Positions 1 to 7,881 of a DNA stretch of 33,985 bases are shown here, one piece after another; position 1 is the stretch's first letter; the number at the start of each line of letters is the position of its first letter. The notes beneath the pieces are model-generated. The model was not told the origin of the DNA and ran no database searches. It saw nothing but the letters and a program-made list of their open reading frames with translations. This DNA comes from an uncultured Clostridia bacterium (GTDB lineage: Bacteria; Bacillota; Clostridia; UBA1381): NCBI GenBank assembly GCA_947626045.1, contig CANQQS010000011.1, positions 1 to 33,985 of the forward strand. The letters are read 5' to 3'. A program made the position numbers and the translations under genes.

Positions 1-441
1 GGCACAGTTGAAGAAATCAAAGAGATGGAAATTGTCGGCGTAAAGCGTCAGTATTACGTTGTTCGTTTTGCTATCGGTAACATGGTAACAAACATACCTA
101 TAGAGAGCGCGGACGGGATAGGCATACGTCCCGTAATCGACAAAAGCGAAGCGAAAAAAGCTCTCCAGTCGTTTCTCGACGCGGACGTTGAGGACGACAG
201 CAACTGGAACAAGCGCCAGCGCGACAATCTCGTAAAGGTTAAGTCGGGGGACATATATCAGGTACTTGCGGTCGTTAAGGAATTAATGTACCGCGACAAG
301 ACAAAGGGGCTTTCCACGAGCGAGCGCAAAACGCTCGGCAGCGCGAAGCAGATAGTGGTAAGTGAGCTTGTGCTTTCGGAGGTCGCGGACATAGGCGACA
401 TCGAAAGCATAATGAACGATACCGTAGAGGCTCTTATATAG
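1..441 (+). CDS. carD: CarD/CdnL family transcriptional regulator (5' truncated by window edge)
   Basis: The frame is open from base 1, so the ORF-track start at 25 is only an internal Met and the gene begins outside the window. CarD-family proteins have an N-terminal RNA-polymerase-interacting Tudor-like domain followed by a helical DNA-binding domain, and they modulate initiation at SigA promoters. Visible are the end of the Tudor-like domain (around VGVKRQYYVVRFAIGNM, then IPIESADGIGIRPV) and the helical region with a conserved-looking block (NWNKRQRDNLVKVKSGD, then LSTSERKTLGSAKQIVVSEL). Probably only some 10-15 residues are missing at the N terminus. A position directly upstream of ispD-ispF is a common clostridial arrangement. 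A hairpin follows the stop codon, so carD may be partly separated transcriptionally from ispD. The family assignment is firm. Confidence 0.88.
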   Translation, partial: GTVEEIKEMEIVGVKRQYYVVRFAIGNMVTNIPIESADGIGIRPVIDKSEAKKALQSFLDADVEDDSNWNKRQRDNLVKVKSGDIYQVLAVVKELMYRDKTKGLSTSERKTLGSAKQIVVSELVLSEVADIGDIESIMNDTVEALI

Positions 442-447
442 TAATTG

Positions 448-478
448 TCGGCACATTTCTTAATCGGAAATGTGCCGA
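448..478 (+). terminator. Hairpin after carD, possible weak terminator or attenuator
   Basis: A perfect 12-bp inverted repeat (TCGGCACATTTC / GAAATGTGCCGA) with a 7-nt loop lies between the carD stop and the ispD ribosome binding site. Only a short T-poor tail (TTTATG) follows, so it may be a weak terminator that lets ispD be read through. No separate ispD promoter is visible in this gap. Confidence 0.55.
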
Positions 479-508
479 TTTATGCTGCGTAAAAAACGGG
501 AGGATAAA

Positions 509-1198
509 ATGAAAATCACGGCTGTAATAGTTGCCGGAGGCAAGGGTACGCGCATGGGCGCGGGACGGAACAAGGTCTTTCTCACAATCGGCGGGCGAGA
601 GGTAATACATTTTACGCTGTCGGCGTTCGAATGGAATAAAAACATTGATGAAATAGTGATAGTAACGGGCGCGGACGACATTGAAGAGTGCAAAAAAATC
701 GTGCGAGACAGCGGCTTTAAAAAGGTCGCCTGCATAACCGATGGCGGCGAGACGCGTAGGCAGTCTGTATATAACGGTCTTAAAAAAGCGACGGGCGATA
801 TTGTGCTTATTCACGACGGCGCTCGCGCGCTTGTGACCGATAAGGAAATCGACGCGGCATTGGAGGACTGCATACATTTCGGCGCGGCAGCGGTTGGTGT
901 AAAATGTAAGGACACGCTGAAAACCGCCGATGAAAAAGGCTACATTACAGACACTCCCGACCGCGAAAGCACATATTTAATACAAACCCCGCAGGCGTTT
1001 TATACCGCTGACATACTTGCAATGCACAAAAAAGCGGAAGAAGAAGGTTTTGAGGTGACCGACGACTGCATGATAGCGGAACACTTCGGCAAAAGGGTAA
1101 AAATAAGCGAGGGCAGCTACGACAACATAAAGCTTACAACTCCTATCGACATGATTGTGGCGGAGGAAATTTTAAGGAGCAGGGGAGATATAGAATGA
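509..1198 (+). CDS. ispD: 2-C-methyl-D-erythritol 4-phosphate cytidylyltransferase
   Basis: IspD transfers CMP from CTP to methylerythritol 4-phosphate, the third step of the MEP isoprenoid pathway, in the cytosol. The N-terminal nucleotide-binding signature is clear ([20 protein letters not shown]), followed by VIVTGADD, the [13 protein letters not shown] block and HDGARALV, as in the family. The ORF track starts at 470, but the ATG at 509 is preferred. It is preceded by GGGAGG at good spacing and starts immediately before the nucleotide-binding strand; the upstream 13 codons overlap a hairpin. The resulting 229 residues match the usual family length. The 3' end overlaps ispF by four bases (ATGA), implying translational coupling. 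Confidence 0.95.
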   Translation: MKITAVIVAGGKGTRMGAGRNKVFLTIGGREVIHFTLSAFEWNKNIDEIVIVTGADDIEECKKIVRDSGFKKVACITDGGETRRQSVYNGLKKATGDIVLIHDGARALVTDKEIDAALEDCIHFGAAAVGVKCKDTLKTADEKGYITDTPDRESTYLIQTPQAFYTADILAMHKKAEEEGFEVTDDCMIAEHFGKRVKISEGSYDNIKLTTPIDMIVAEEILRSRGDIE

Positions 1199-1662
1199 GA
1201 ATAGGACAAGGCTATGACGTACACAAGCTCGTCGAGGGACGCGACTGCATAATATGCGGCGTAAAAATACCGTACGAAAAAGGACTGCTCGGTCACAGCG
1301 ACGCGGACGTCGCGCTTCACGCGCTGTCGGACGCGATACTCGGCGCGGCGGCGATGGGAGATATAGGAAAGCACTTCCCCGACACCGACCCCAAATATAA
1401 AGGTGCTTCGAGCCGCGCGCTTCTTTGCGAGGTTATGAAAATTGTCGGAAGCAGGGGATACAAGGTTGTAAACGCCGATATTACAATAGTGGCGCAAAAA
1501 CCTAAAATGTCGCCGTACATTGACGAGATGCGGAAGAATGTGGCTGAGGATTTGGGTGTTGACACTGACGCTGTGAGCGTAAAGGCGACCACAACGGAAA
1601 AGCTCGGCTTCGAGGGACGCGGCGAAGGCATTTCGGCTATGGCGGTCGTGCTGCTCGATTAA
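1195..1662 (+). CDS. ispF: 2-C-methyl-D-erythritol 2,4-cyclodiphosphate synthase
   Basis: IspF cyclises CDP-methylerythritol 2-phosphate to the 2,4-cyclodiphosphate with release of CMP, downstream of IspD in the MEP pathway (IspE acts between them and is not in this window). The 155-residue protein is full length. It has the N-terminal [10 protein letters not shown] metal-binding motif (Asp8, His10), the [20 protein letters not shown] block with further metal and substrate ligands, the flexible [12 protein letters not shown] segment, and the C-terminal [17 protein letters not shown] signature. The ATG overlaps the ispD stop codon. An AAGGAGG sequence directly after ispF serves the next gene, so the operon continues. 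Confidence 0.96.
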   Translation: MRIGQGYDVHKLVEGRDCIICGVKIPYEKGLLGHSDADVALHALSDAILGAAAMGDIGKHFPDTDPKYKGASSRALLCEVMKIVGSRGYKVVNADITIVAQKPKMSPYIDEMRKNVAEDLGVDTDAVSVKATTTEKLGFEGRGEGISAMAVVLLD

Positions 1663-1675
1663 GGAGGAAACTTTT

Positions 1676-2638
1676 TTGAATATATACGATTTTGACGAAA
1701 CTATCTACGACGGCGACAGCACGAGGGATTTCTATTTTTACAGCCTGAAAAAACACCCGTCGATACTGCTCACCGTTCCGTACATGGCGTGGGGATTTTT
1801 TCTTTATATAATAGGCGCGATAGAAAAAACGCGCGCGAAGGAAATAATGTACCGATTTCTGCGCCACATTCCCGACGCTGACGCGGATATAGAGGACTTC
1901 TGGAACAGAAACGAAAACAAAATAAAGCCGTGGTACAAAAACAGGCAGCAAGAGGACGACGTTATAATCTCCGCGTCGCCCGAGTTCCTGCTCGCGCCGA
2001 TATGTGAAAGGCTCGGCATAAAGCATCTTATCGCATCACGTGTGGACAAGAAAACGGGTAAGTACACCGGTAAAAACTGTCACGACACGGAAAAGGTAAC
2101 GCGTCTTAACGAAGCTCTGCCCGACGCGCACTGCAACGAATTTTACTCCGACTCTCTCTCCGACGCGCCGCTTGCAGAAATCTCGGACAAGGCGATGATA
2201 ATAAAGGGCGACAAGCTTATTCCGTGGGACGAGTATAAGCCGTCAAAACTCAGTATGTTCTTTACGCGCGAGTTTTTGTCGTTCGTGATAGTCGGCGGTA
2301 TAAACACATTGAGCAACGTGATTTTTTCCACGATATACTCGTTCTTTATACATGATGCGACGCTTGCGTTCATACCCGGGTATATAACGTCGAATGTTGT
2401 TTCGTACCTGTTAAACAGCTTCCTCACATTTAAGGAAAAGCTCGGCGTTGTGAAATTTATAAAATTTTTCATATCATATATACCGAACTTTATAATACAG
2501 ACCGTGATCGTATGGCTTTACAGCCGATTTGTCGGCGGAAGCCCGATAATAGCCTACGCGATAGCGGCGGTTATCGGTGTGCCGGTCACGTTTGTGCTTA
2601 TGAAGATATTTGCCTTCGGTAAAAAGAAGGAAAAATAA
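1676..2638 (+). CDS. HAD-superfamily phosphatase fused to a GtrA-like membrane domain
   Basis: This is a two-part protein of 320 residues. Residues 1 to about 190 are a HAD-IB-type hydrolase: the nucleophile motif is at the extreme N terminus (DFDETIYDGDST), a Ser-containing motif II lies in SASPEFLL, and a DSLSD acidic motif is followed by DKAMIIKGDKLI. From about residue 195 (FFTREFLSFVIVGGINTLSN) the protein becomes a GtrA-like domain with about four membrane segments; GtrA proteins take part in moving polyprenyl-phosphate-linked sugars or building surface polysaccharide. The start is TTG at 1676, with AAGGAGG seven bases upstream and no better ATG. It lies 13 bases after ispF. A role in lipid-linked sugar or isoprenoid-phosphate recycling is inference from the fusion and the isoprenoid neighbours; the true substrate is unknown. 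Confidence 0.85.
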   Translation: MNIYDFDETIYDGDSTRDFYFYSLKKHPSILLTVPYMAWGFFLYIIGAIEKTRAKEIMYRFLRHIPDADADIEDFWNRNENKIKPWYKNRQQEDDVIISASPEFLLAPICERLGIKHLIASRVDKKTGKYTGKNCHDTEKVTRLNEALPDAHCNEFYSDSLSDAPLAEISDKAMIIKGDKLIPWDEYKPSKLSMFFTREFLSFVIVGGINTLSNVIFSTIYSFFIHDATLAFIPGYITSNVVSYLLNSFLTFKEKLGVVKFIKFFISYIPNFIIQTVIVWLYSRFVGGSPIIAYAIAAVIGVPVTFVLMKIFAFGKKKEK

Positions 2639-2644
2639 AAAAGA

Positions 2645-2701
2645 AGGCTCCATGCCTCCTACAGAACGTCTTTGGCGTTCCTTAAGGGGAGCATGGAGCC
2701 T
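2645..2701. terminator. Bidirectional terminator between the HAD-GtrA gene and the protease gene
   Basis: Outer 11-bp arms AGGCTCCATGC / GCATGGAGCCT enclose an inner GAACG/CGTTC hairpin. On the minus strand the structure is followed by TCTTTTTTATTTTT, a convincing U tract for the protease gene. On the plus strand it is followed by GTTTTGTT. The protease stop codon (2659-2661) lies inside the structure, so the terminator overlaps coding sequence. Confidence 0.7.
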
Positions 2702-4821
2702 GTTTTGTTCCACATATAAATCCTTACCGAATTTATCGCCTTATTATTGTCCGCGCACAGCGTTACCGTTTCAAGCATATCGGCTTCGTTTACCGTCTTT
2801 TCTGAAAAGCCCGTCAGCGCTCCGTTTTCGTCGTACACAGCCAGAATCACCGTGAACGGCTCAACCGACCGCGAGTATTCTCTCGTAAGACGCGCGGAGG
2901 TGTTCGGAAAGTCGATATAAGCCATTATCCGCGGCGGAGAGTCTCCTTTTTTTACCTCGGTACCGTTATCGTCCGTAATACGCGCCGACATATCAAGCGT
3001 ATCGAAAGTGATATATTTCAGCGTGTATTCTGCGTCGCCGACAACCTCCGTAATATCGGGTTCCCATACGGGAACATTCACATAATATCCGTCAAGCGGC
3101 TCTTTATCGTATTCGCCGTTGTATTCGGGCATTTCTCCGTAAGGCATAGAATCCGTTTCAAGAACATTTCCGATTTCGTCCTTCCATGTTATCGTGTATT
3201 CTCTGAGTGTCTTTGTAAACCGCGCCGTGTACGCCGTATCTTCCGTGACGGCGGACGGTTCGGGATCCCAGCCGTCAAATGTATAAACATATTTGTTGTC
3301 GGCTTCTTTTTCAACCGGCGCGTGGCTCGGAATACTTCCGCGCATCACCGATTCACTGTCTATAACGCTGCCGTCGTCACCGAGCCATGTTATTTCAAAA
3401 AAGAAATGTTCCTCCGCGTACCGCATTGCGCCGCTTGCGCTGAGCCTGCGGTTCCCGTTCACATAGTGGCCCGAATATGTCATCGTGTCAACCGCGTCCG
3501 CTCCGCCCGTTATGCACTCCTTTATATCGGCTGGAGTAAACGACGGATATTTTCCCTTCAGCACAGCAGCCATACTTGAGACGAGCGGCGTTGCCTGTGA
3601 TGTGCCGGAAAGCTGTTTATATGAATCATTCTGTAAATTTGTATTGGCGGTACTCCATATTTTATCCCCCGGCGCGGCTACATCCACCGAATCACCGTAA
3701 TTTGAAAAATACGCGAGTTTATCGTCCGCGGTGCTTGCGCCCACGGATATAACGTTGTCAAAGTCGTACTGCGCGGGATATGAGACTGTGTTGGGACTGT
3801 CGTTGTTTGCGCCGGAATTGCCCGCCGCGGCGACAAAAAGCGTACTTTCGCACGACTGTATCGCCTCTTTCATTGCGTCGCTGTCAATGCCGCACCAGCT
3901 GCAGTTCGCAATGGGGATATTCATTTTCTTTACATAATTTATGGCTTCCGCAATTATCTCAATATCGGTAGTTTTTGTTCTTGAGCCTCCCAATATTGCG
4001 TCGTAAAAGACCTTGAGCGGCAATATTTTTGCAGCGCCGCTTTCGATGCTGCCGGCAAGCGAGGCTGTGCCAACGCCGTTGCCCGTTACGGCGCTAATTA
4101 CTCCGGAAACGTGAGTGCCGTGACCCTGCATGGGGTACTGAGTGTTATATCCGTCGTCGGGGTCGTTATCGCCGCCCTTGCTGAAATCCCAGCCGCTCAC
4201 ATCGTCCGTGTAACCGTTATTGTCGTCGTCCTCGCCGTTATCGGGTATTTCGTCGGGATTTACCCATATGTTATCCGCAATATCCTCCTGCTGCGCGAAA
4301 ATTCCCGAATCAAGCACTGCCACGGTGACGTCCGAGCAGTCAATATCCATGTTCCAGACAGCTTCCGCGTCCACTATGCCGAACTGATAGTTTTTCGCGG
4401 AATCGTCGCCCAGATAAATCGGGTCGTTCGGTATCGAATCAAGGTAATAGTAATAATTCGGTTCGGCATACTTCACCGCGCCGGATGCATTGAGTGCGTC
4501 AACCGCTTCAAGCACTTTATCCTCACCGGCTTCGGGCAGCGTAAGCTTTACAATGCTGCCGCCGGTTTCGGACATCAGCGATATGCCGCCCGCATTTGCG
4601 GACAAATCCATAAGCTTCCTCGTATCGGTTATACCGAGACGCGCGAGAGTATCCTCGTAGCCTCCCGCGCCTGCCATACGTATACGCGTGTAATCGGGCT
4701 TTGTCACGACGATAACCGAGCTGTCATCAAATTTCGGCAAATCCTCCGCTTCCGCGCCGCATGAAAAAAGGAGTGCAAAAAGAACAGCCGTAAACATCAT
4801 CACAAATCCGCGCTTGTTCAT
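2659..4821 (-). CDS. Secreted subtilisin-like (S8) serine protease with C-terminal repeat modules
   Basis: Extracellular serine endopeptidase. Numbering from the track's longer ORF: signal peptide at 1-28 (hydrophobic MMFTAVLFALLFS, then CGAEAE, which also weakly resembles a lipobox), a pro-region at about 35-125, and the S8 catalytic domain at about 150-460. The triad is complete: Asp174 in VAVLDSGI, His237 in GHGTHVSG and Ser411 in SGTSQATP, with oxyanion Asn338 in AAAGNSG. An acidic Asp/Asn-rich stretch (about 193-225) looks like a Ca-binding insert. The tail carries two related ~70-residue modules beginning FEITWLGDDGS and YTITWKDEIGN, of a kind common in clostridial surface proteins, then an unassigned beta-rich end. 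The ATG at 4821 is preferred over the GTG at 4830 because GAGGAG has proper spacing only to the ATG. It is downstream of aroA by about 40 bases and probably cotranscribed. Confidence 0.9.
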   Translation of the reverse strand: MNKRGFVMMFTAVLFALLFSCGAEAEDLPKFDDSSVIVVTKPDYTRIRMAGAGGYEDTLARLGITDTRKLMDLSANAGGISLMSETGGSIVKLTLPEAGEDKVLEAVDALNASGAVKYAEPNYYYYLDSIPNDPIYLGDDSAKNYQFGIVDAEAVWNMDIDCSDVTVAVLDSGIFAQQEDIADNIWVNPDEIPDNGEDDDNNGYTDDVSGWDFSKGGDNDPDDGYNTQYPMQGHGTHVSGVISAVTGNGVGTASLAGSIESGAAKILPLKVFYDAILGGSRTKTTDIEIIAEAINYVKKMNIPIANCSWCGIDSDAMKEAIQSCESTLFVAAAGNSGANNDSPNTVSYPAQYDFDNVISVGASTADDKLAYFSNYGDSVDVAAPGDKIWSTANTNLQNDSYKQLSGTSQATPLVSSMAAVLKGKYPSFTPADIKECITGGADAVDTMTYSGHYVNGNRRLSASGAMRYAEEHFFFEITWLGDDGSVIDSESVMRGSIPSHAPVEKEADNKYVYTFDGWDPEPSAVTEDTAYTARFTKTLREYTITWKDEIGNVLETDSMPYGEMPEYNGEYDKEPLDGYYVNVPVWEPDITEVVGDAEYTLKYITFDTLDMSARITDDNGTEVKKGDSPPRIMAYIDFPNTSARLTREYSRSVEPFTVILAVYDENGALTGFSEKTVNEADMLETVTLCADNNKAINSVRIYMWNKTGSMLPLRNAKDVL

Positions 4822-4862
4822 TTTATTCACTCCTCGCTTGTCGTTTATTCGTTGTTTTTGAA

Positions 4863-6125
4863 CTATCCCAGACTGTAAAAATCATCGAAGAACGACGGGT
4901 ACGACACACACGCGCACGTTTCGTCGTCAAGCGTTGAAACGCCGTCGGCAAGCTGCGACAAAACGGTTAAGCTCATAGCCATTCTGTGGTCGCCGTACGT
5001 CTTAAAGTCAGCACCGTGAATAGACTTGCCGCCGTTTATAATCATACCGTCGTCCGTTTCGGTAATATCAACGCCGCACTTTGTAAACTCATCAACAACG
5101 GCACGTATTCTGTTCGTTTCCTTAACCTTCAATTCCTGCGCGTCCTTTATAACCGTCGCGCCTTCGGCAAAAACAGCCGCGACGGCGATAATCGGCAGCT
5201 CGTCGATAAGCCTCGGTATAATGTCGCCGCCTATCGTGACGGCGCGCAGCGAGCTTGACCTGACCGTAATATCCGCCGCGCTTTCACCCGCGCTCACACG
5301 CTCGTTTTCAACCGTTATATCCGCACCCATATCCTTCAAAACGTCAATAATACCCGTTCTCGTCGGATTTGTGCCGACATTTTTTATCGTGATTTCGCTA
5401 TTCGGCATAATCGAGCCGAGTACCATGAAAAACGCCGCCGATGAAATATCCCCGGGAACAACCACATCTGCCGCTGACAGCCTGTCCGTGGTTTTTACCG
5501 TAATATCAAGCCCGTCAACGCTTATATCCGCGCCCATCGCGCCGAGCATAAGCTCCGTATGGTCGCGTGATTTTTCGATTTCTCTCACAATCGTTACTCC
5601 TTCGGCGTACAGTCCGGCGAGAATAATCGCCGTTTTAACCTGTGCCGACGCCACCGGCATTTTGTAGTCTATGCCGTGCAGACGCGAGCCGTGTATATAA
5701 AGAGGACAGTATTCGTTCTCAATGTTCGCGCCCATCAGCGCGAGCGGCTTTGTGACGCGCCCCATGGGACGCTTGCATATCGAAGCGTCGCCCGTTATCT
5801 CCGTATCGAACGGCTGCGCCGACAGTATGCCGCACAAAAGGCGCGTGGTCGTGCCGCTGTTACCCGTATACAGCGTCTTTTCCGGCTTTACAAGACCGCG
5901 CATACCGTTGCCGCGCACGGTCACCCTGTCGCCGCGCGCGTCTATTTCAACTCCCATACTGCGGAAGCAGTCTATTGTGGAAAGACAGTCCGCTCCCGGT
6001 AAAAATCCCGTAATCTCCGTAACGCCGTCCGCAAGCGAACCGAGCATTACGGCGCGGTGTGATATTGACTTGTCGCCCGGCACAGTGAGTACGCCGCGCG
6101 CGCTTTTTAACTTCTTAATCTCCAT
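4863..6125 (-). CDS. aroA: 3-phosphoshikimate 1-carboxyvinyltransferase (EPSP synthase)
   Basis: AroA transfers enolpyruvate from PEP to shikimate 3-phosphate, the sixth step of the shikimate pathway. The 420-residue protein shows the family signatures: VPGDKSISHRAVMLGSLADG near residues 15-34 (substrate-binding Lys, Ser and Arg), GNSGTTTRLLCGIL, the ASAQVKTAIILAGL block, LIDELPIIAVAA with the catalytic Asp-Glu region, and C-terminal GDHRMAMSL. The track extends the ORF to 6347, but that 74-residue extension crosses the aroA promoter and the divergent spoVB start and does not resemble AroA. The ATG at 6125 has GGAGGA eight bases upstream. A well-formed promoter lies about 30 bases upstream. 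The protease gene follows on the same strand; that pairing is odd functionally. Confidence 0.96.
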   Translation of the reverse strand: MEIKKLKSARGVLTVPGDKSISHRAVMLGSLADGVTEITGFLPGADCLSTIDCFRSMGVEIDARGDRVTVRGNGMRGLVKPEKTLYTGNSGTTTRLLCGILSAQPFDTEITGDASICKRPMGRVTKPLALMGANIENEYCPLYIHGSRLHGIDYKMPVASAQVKTAIILAGLYAEGVTIVREIEKSRDHTELMLGAMGADISVDGLDITVKTTDRLSAADVVVPGDISSAAFFMVLGSIMPNSEITIKNVGTNPTRTGIIDVLKDMGADITVENERVSAGESAADITVRSSSLRAVTIGGDIIPRLIDELPIIAVAAVFAEGATVIKDAQELKVKETNRIRAVVDEFTKCGVDITETDDGMIINGGKSIHGADFKTYGDHRMAMSLTVLSQLADGVSTLDDETCACVSYPSFFDDFYSLG

Positions 6126-6153
6126 TCTTGTTCCTCCGATGTATTCTAAATCG

Positions 6154-6182
6154 ATTATACCACAAATAAAATAAAAAGACAA
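6154..6182 (-). promoter_or_regulatory. SigA promoter of aroA
   Basis: On the minus strand TTGTCT (-35, plus coordinates 6177-6182) and TATAAT (-10, 6154-6159) are separated by exactly 17 bp, placing the start about 20 bases before the aroA RBS. It lies within the 88-bp aroA/spoVB divergent region. Confidence 0.8.
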
Positions 6183-6213
6183 TACTTTCATATTAAATAC
6201 AAGGTGGTGCGGC

Positions 6214-7737
6214 ATGGAAAAAAGAAGCATAATAACGGGCGCGGTAATACTTATGGCTGCGAACGCCGTATCGAAAATACTCGGCGCGGTGCTGAAAATA
6301 CCGCTCGCATACATACTGCGCGAGGAAGGCATGGCGGTATACAACATCGCCTTTGAGGTTTACATAATGTTCCTATCGTTTATAATATCGGGACTGCCGT
6401 TCGCAATATCGAAACTGTCGGCGGAAGCCGCGTCGCGCGGTCAGCGTCTTCGTGAGCGCAGAATAGTGTCGCTGTCAACGTGGCTGCTTATCGCGATAGG
6501 CGCGGCGGGGTCGGTCATACTTTACTTTGCCGCGCCGTTTTTCGCGCTCGCCATGAAAGAGGAAAAGGCGGTGTACGCTATACGAATGATTTCACCGTCA
6601 ATATTCTTCGTCGCGCTCGGAACGGGATACAAAAGCTATTTCCAGGGCGTTTCGCACATGATTCCTGTCGCCGCGTCACAGGTCGCGGAAAGCTTCGTAA
6701 AGCTCATCGCCGGTTACGGACTGGCGCTATTGTTTATACACATGGGTACGGAGAAAACAGCGGGCGGCGCGATTATGGGCGTGACGGCGGGGGAGATAGT
6801 CGCGACGGCAATACTCGCGTTTGGCTATATTTTCCGTAAAAAGGAGGTTTACATAAAATCGGAGAACGCAAGCCGACGAGAAATACTTCGCGACCTTATG
6901 TCGCTAGCGCTGCCGCTTCTTTGCGCGTCGGTGGTATCGAACGCGCTCGGCACAGCCGACACGACGCTCACGAGAGCACGCCTTCTCGACGCCGGACTTA
7001 CGCCGGACGACGCGCGTTTTCTCTACGGCGCGTACACGGGCTACGCGCTCACGGTTTTCCACCTTCCCGTCGGAATACTCGCGACACTCGGAGTGAGCAT
7101 ACTTCCCGTGATAGCCGGCGCGTACGCGTCGGGTAACGAAAGGGGAGCGGGGAAAGCAGCTGAAATGGGCGTGAAAATATCGGTCGCACTGTCGGTGCCG
7201 TGCGCGGTGCTTATGTACGCGCTCAGCGGCGAAATACTCACGCTGCTGTTTAAAAACGACACATCCGCGCTTATGCTGAAAACCGTCGCACCGTGCGCCG
7301 TGCTGATGTGCGCCGCGCAGATGTCGGCAGCGGTGCTGCAGTCGGCGGGGAAGATAATGACGCCGTTCTTTAATTCGCTTATTGGTATAGGAATAAAGCT
7401 CGCGCTCGGCTATGTTCTTATCGGCAACCCCGAAATCAACATATACGGCAGCGTGATAGGCGCGATTGCGGCAAACGGCGCGGTAATGGCGCTCAACTTT
7501 ATATCGCTCCGAAGAAAGCTCAACATACGCCTCAACCTTGTAAACACGCTTGTAAAGCCGATATTCTGCGGCGCTGCCATGTTGTTTGTCATACAAATAA
7601 TACAGCCGCCTCTCTCGGGCTTCGGAACGCTTGCTTACACTGCGTCCGTATCGGCAGTATCATGCGCCGCGTACGCACTCACGCTGCTCGTAACGGGAAC
7701 GGTGTCGCGCGAGGAGATACGGCTTGTCGCGAGGTGA
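6214..7737 (+). CDS. spoVB: SpoVB-like polysaccharide/lipid-linked precursor flippase (MOP superfamily)
   Basis: Integral membrane protein of 507 residues with about 14 predicted hydrophobic segments, belonging to the MOP superfamily branch that holds SpoVB, MurJ and polysaccharide flippases. SpoVB is needed for spore cortex synthesis in Bacillus, presumably by moving a lipid-linked peptidoglycan precursor across the forespore membrane. Visible are the N-terminal ITGAVILMAANAVSKILGAVLKIPLAYIL segment, the YNIAFEVYIMFLSFIISGLPFAISKL pair and repeated Gly/Ala-rich helices to the end. Genomic position strengthens the name: in Bacillus spoVB (yabM) sits just before mazG, rqcP, yabP, yabQ, divIC and yabR, and the same order follows here after an intervening nifJ. 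RBS AAGGTGG precedes the ATG. Codon use (many ATA, GCG, CTC) differs sharply from the next gene. Confidence 0.82.
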   Translation: MEKRSIITGAVILMAANAVSKILGAVLKIPLAYILREEGMAVYNIAFEVYIMFLSFIISGLPFAISKLSAEAASRGQRLRERRIVSLSTWLLIAIGAAGSVILYFAAPFFALAMKEEKAVYAIRMISPSIFFVALGTGYKSYFQGVSHMIPVAASQVAESFVKLIAGYGLALLFIHMGTEKTAGGAIMGVTAGEIVATAILAFGYIFRKKEVYIKSENASRREILRDLMSLALPLLCASVVSNALGTADTTLTRARLLDAGLTPDDARFLYGAYTGYALTVFHLPVGILATLGVSILPVIAGAYASGNERGAGKAAEMGVKISVALSVPCAVLMYALSGEILTLLFKNDTSALMLKTVAPCAVLMCAAQMSAAVLQSAGKIMTPFFNSLIGIGIKLALGYVLIGNPEINIYGSVIGAIAANGAVMALNFISLRRKLNIRLNLVNTLVKPIFCGAAMLFVIQIIQPPLSGFGTLAYTASVSAVSCAAYALTLLVTGTVSREEIRLVAR

Positions 7738-7794
7738 CACGGCGGCTGCTGAATAAAAATTTAAAAAAGCGCCTAAAAAATTAATATTATTCCT

Positions 7795-7823
7795 TGATTT
7801 TAGCGAAGAAAAGTGATACAATA
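7795..7823 (+). promoter_or_regulatory. SigA promoter of nifJ
   Basis: TTGATT (7795-7800), a 17-bp spacer and TACAAT (7818-7823) lie in the 144-bp A+T-rich gap after spoVB. The predicted start near 7830 gives a leader of about 50 bases ending in AAAAGGAGGA. No obvious operator is seen. Confidence 0.8.
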
Positions 7824-7881
7824 CCTTTATGTATATAAAAGATACACAAAATGACAAAAATAAAAGGAGGATTTTTTTCAG

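Noticed and set aside
4111-4764. 217-residue plus-strand ORF
   Set aside because: Antisense shadow of the S8 protease; the protease has a complete catalytic triad in the other strand.
6126-6347. 74-residue N-terminal extension of AroA in the ORF track
   Set aside because: It crosses the aroA promoter and the divergent spoVB start; a good RBS supports the ATG at 6125.
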